The position numbers were made by a program, and so were the translations under genes. Shown here in pieces: positions 62,708-64,000 of a stretch of DNA of 64,000 bases. How positions within the stretch are numbered: the first letter of the stretch is position 1; the number at the start of each line of letters is the position of its first letter. A model generated the notes under the pieces. The model did no database searches. It had not been told where the DNA came from and saw only the letters and a list, made by a program, of their open reading frames with translations. The DNA comes from Gammaproteobacteria bacterium (GTDB lineage Bacteria > Pseudomonadota > Gammaproteobacteria > Pseudomonadales > Azotimanducaceae), in assembly GCA_004357385.1 (NCBI GenBank), contig SMWF01000116.1, positions 20,935 to 84,934 on the forward strand, read 5' to 3'.

Positions 62708-63418
62708 TTATTCGACTTCAGGCGTGAACAGATAACCCGTGCCGTGAATGGTGGTGATGATCTTGGCGGTTGCGGCCCGCTCACCGAGCTTCTTGCGCAA
62801 CTGACCGACCAGCACGTCGATGTAACGATCGTCCGGAAACCACTCGCGATTGCGAATGCGGTTCATCAATTGGTCCCGATTCATCACTTCGCCGGCTTTC
62901 TCGATGAACGCCAGCAGCAACTGATACTCACCCGCCGACAGTTGCGCATGTTCACCTTCGGGTGAGGTCAGCTCGCGTTTGTTCAGGTCCAGCGTCCAGT
63001 CGTCGAAGTGACGAATGTGATTCTTGCGTCGCTGGCTCTGCTGGATGTGCACACGCCGAATGAGGTTGCGGGATCGGCTCAACAGCTCGCGCGGATCGAA
63101 GGGTTTGGTCACGTAGTCGTCCGCGCCGCTTTCCAGTCCCAGGATGCGATCGATCTGCTCCAGCTTGCTGGTCACCAGGATGATGCCGATATCCGATCCG
63201 GCCCGGATTTCACGCGTGAGGGTCAAGCCGTCCTTGCCGGGCAACTTGATATCCAGAAGCACCAGGATGATGTTCCCGGACTGGGTGATCAGATCAACGA
63301 CTTCGTCGCCTGACCCCGTGGATGAAACGCGAAACCCTTCGTCCTCAAAATAGGACACGAGCTGCTCGCGCGTGATCGGTTCGTCCTCGACGACGAGGAT
63401 GTGTTCCTGTTCGGCCAT
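62708..63418 (-). CDS. OmpR/TorR-family response regulator
   Basis: 236 residues. Receiver domain 1-120 with acidic pocket E11/D12, phospho-acceptor D56 (LLDIKLPGKDG), Thr/Ser switch LVTSK and Lys in YVTKPFDP. C-terminal winged helix ~140-232 (LSAGEYQLLLAFIEKAGEVMNRDQLMNRI ... YIDVLVGQLRKKLGE ... IHGTGYLFTP). TorR/ArcA-like. First gene of the operon with the giant hybrid kinase; divergent from yheU across 135 bp that should hold its promoter. Confidence 0.95.
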   Translation of the reverse strand: MAEQEHILVVEDEPITREQLVSYFEDEGFRVSSTGSGDEVVDLITQSGNIILVLLDIKLPGKDGLTLTREIRAGSDIGIILVTSKLEQIDRILGLESGADDYVTKPFDPRELLSRSRNLIRRVHIQQSQRRKNHIRHFDDWTLDLNKRELTSPEGEHAQLSAGEYQLLLAFIEKAGEVMNRDQLMNRIRNREWFPDDRYIDVLVGQLRKKLGERAATAKIITTIHGTGYLFTPEVE

Positions 63419-63553
63419 AATTCCCTGTCCTGCGGTACGCGGCTACCTGTCGCGCTGGGCGCCCTTGCTGCGCCACGGATGAAAGCTGTTATGGTACTGA
63501 AATTCAACGGGTAATGGTGACGTTGTGCCGCAGGTCACACTAGGAGCGCGTGG

Positions 63554-63772
63554 GTGGTCAAGATTTCGCCTGGTGAGCTGAGCGCCGAAGCACTCGCCGG
63601 GGTGGTCGAAGAGTTCGTGATGCGTGAAGGCACGGACTATGGACACCGGGATTACACCCTCGACGAGAAGCGCACGCGGGTGCTGCGAGCGCTCGAAACG
63701 GGCGCGGCAACCATCACCTTCGAACCTGACTCCGGTAGCACGTCGATCGTCATGAGTGACGAACTCGATTAG
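63554..63772 (+). CDS. yheU: YheU family protein (UPF0270)
   Basis: 72 residues from GTG 63554, with AGGAG six bases upstream. Family core: ISPGELSAEALAGVVEEFVMREGTDYG, then LDEKRTRVLRALETGAATITF. Small conserved gammaproteobacterial protein; role unknown to me. Its stop codon abuts the end of the convergent truncated gene. Confidence 0.9.
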   Translation: MVKISPGELSAEALAGVVEEFVMREGTDYGHRDYTLDEKRTRVLRALETGAATITFEPDSGSTSIVMSDELD

Positions 63773-64000
63773 TCAGCCTCCCTTATTTTCGAGCAGCTCC
63801 GGCAGGATCAGATCGACGCCGAACAGGAAGTCGTCGGAGATCTGGAATTCGGTCGCGGCGGATACGATTTCCGCGTCGTCGCCAACGACCTCTACCCGGT
63901 AGCGTCCTGGCGTAAGGCCGTCGGCTCGATACAACCCGAACTGGTCGGTGTAGGTGGATACCCGGGTATTGCCGTCTTCATCGAGGATCCAGAGCTTCGA
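63773..64000 (-). CDS. Partial gene, C-terminal carboxypeptidase-regulatory/transthyretin-like domain
   Basis: The last 75 codons of a leftward gene whose start lies beyond the window. The minus-strand frame reads KLWILDEDGNTRVSTYTDQFGLYRADGL, TPGRYRVEVVGDDAEIVSA and TEFQISDDFLFGVDLILPELL, ending at TGA (63773-63775). The D-x-G-x-Y/L-x-x-x-G-L-x-P-G-x-Y pattern is that of CarboxypepD_reg/SdrD-B-type beta-sandwiches, common at the ends of secreted proteins. No other domain is visible. Confidence 0.65.
   Translation of the reverse strand, partial: SKLWILDEDGNTRVSTYTDQFGLYRADGLTPGRYRVEVVGDDAEIVSAATEFQISDDFLFGVDLILPELLENKGG

Noticed and set aside
1..64000. CRISPR arrays, prophage, IS elements
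   Set aside because: No regularly spaced repeats, no transposase or phage structural genes; the only mobile-element trace is the integron relic.

Overview
The window reads as chromosomal DNA of a GC-rich gammaproteobacterium. The evidence is gene content: YheU (UPF0270), TtcA, TrhO (UPF0176), a DUF1244 protein, a long Prc/Tsp protease, and tesA divergent from a ybbA-ybbP ABC pair as in Escherichia coli. A phasin-like protein and many acyl-CoA enzymes (enoyl-CoA hydratase, CoA-transferase, AMP-binding ligase, HSD17B4-type SDR) suggest a free-living, fatty-acid or hydrocarbon-using, possibly marine lineage; that is inference. I see no rRNA, tRNA, CRISPR array, intact IS element or prophage.

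Layout. 0-5.4 kb is a leftward series: MerR-like regulator, zinc CDF exporter, LLM flavin oxidoreductase, GNAT, secreted serine hydrolase. 5.5-13 kb holds an enoyl-CoA hydratase, an HDAC-fold deacylase overlapping an Lhr helicase, and a CoA-transferase. 13-16.2 kb holds a zinc-ribbon protein, oligopeptidase B and then the wreck of an integron: a decayed intI fragment head-to-head with a truncated GNAT cassette ending in an attC site. 16.2-23.6 kb is more acyl-CoA and housekeeping metabolism (AhpD-like, acyl-CoA ligase, SRAP, SDR, histidine phosphatase, phasin, rhodanese, YcaQ). 23.7-32.6 kb carries gamma-glutamyltransferase, a frameshifted hydrolase, Hsp20, aconitase, a HAD phosphatase and a frameshifted SLC13 permease. 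32.6-43 kb has Lon, an MMPL/RND exporter, a TGS-less ThrRS behind a leader-peptide attenuator, Prc and an FKBP lipoprotein interrupted at a C9 tract. 43-56 kb has LepB, a Na-type ABC exporter, TerC, YaaA, PP2C, TrhO, SDR, TesA/YbbA/YbbP and TtcA. 56-64 kb is a two-gene signalling operon, an OmpR-type regulator followed by a 2111-residue Ser/Thr kinase-ATPase-histidine kinase hybrid, then YheU and a gene cut by the window edge.

Three otherwise intact genes, and possibly a fourth (the LLM oxidoreductase), are out of frame by one base. Two of these sites lie in homopolymers (G5, C9), so draft-assembly error competes with real decay or phase variation. The most interesting items are the integron relic at 15.75-16.19 kb, the thrS attenuator at 37.4-37.65 kb, the C9 tract in the FKBP lipoprotein, and the trifunctional kinase operon.
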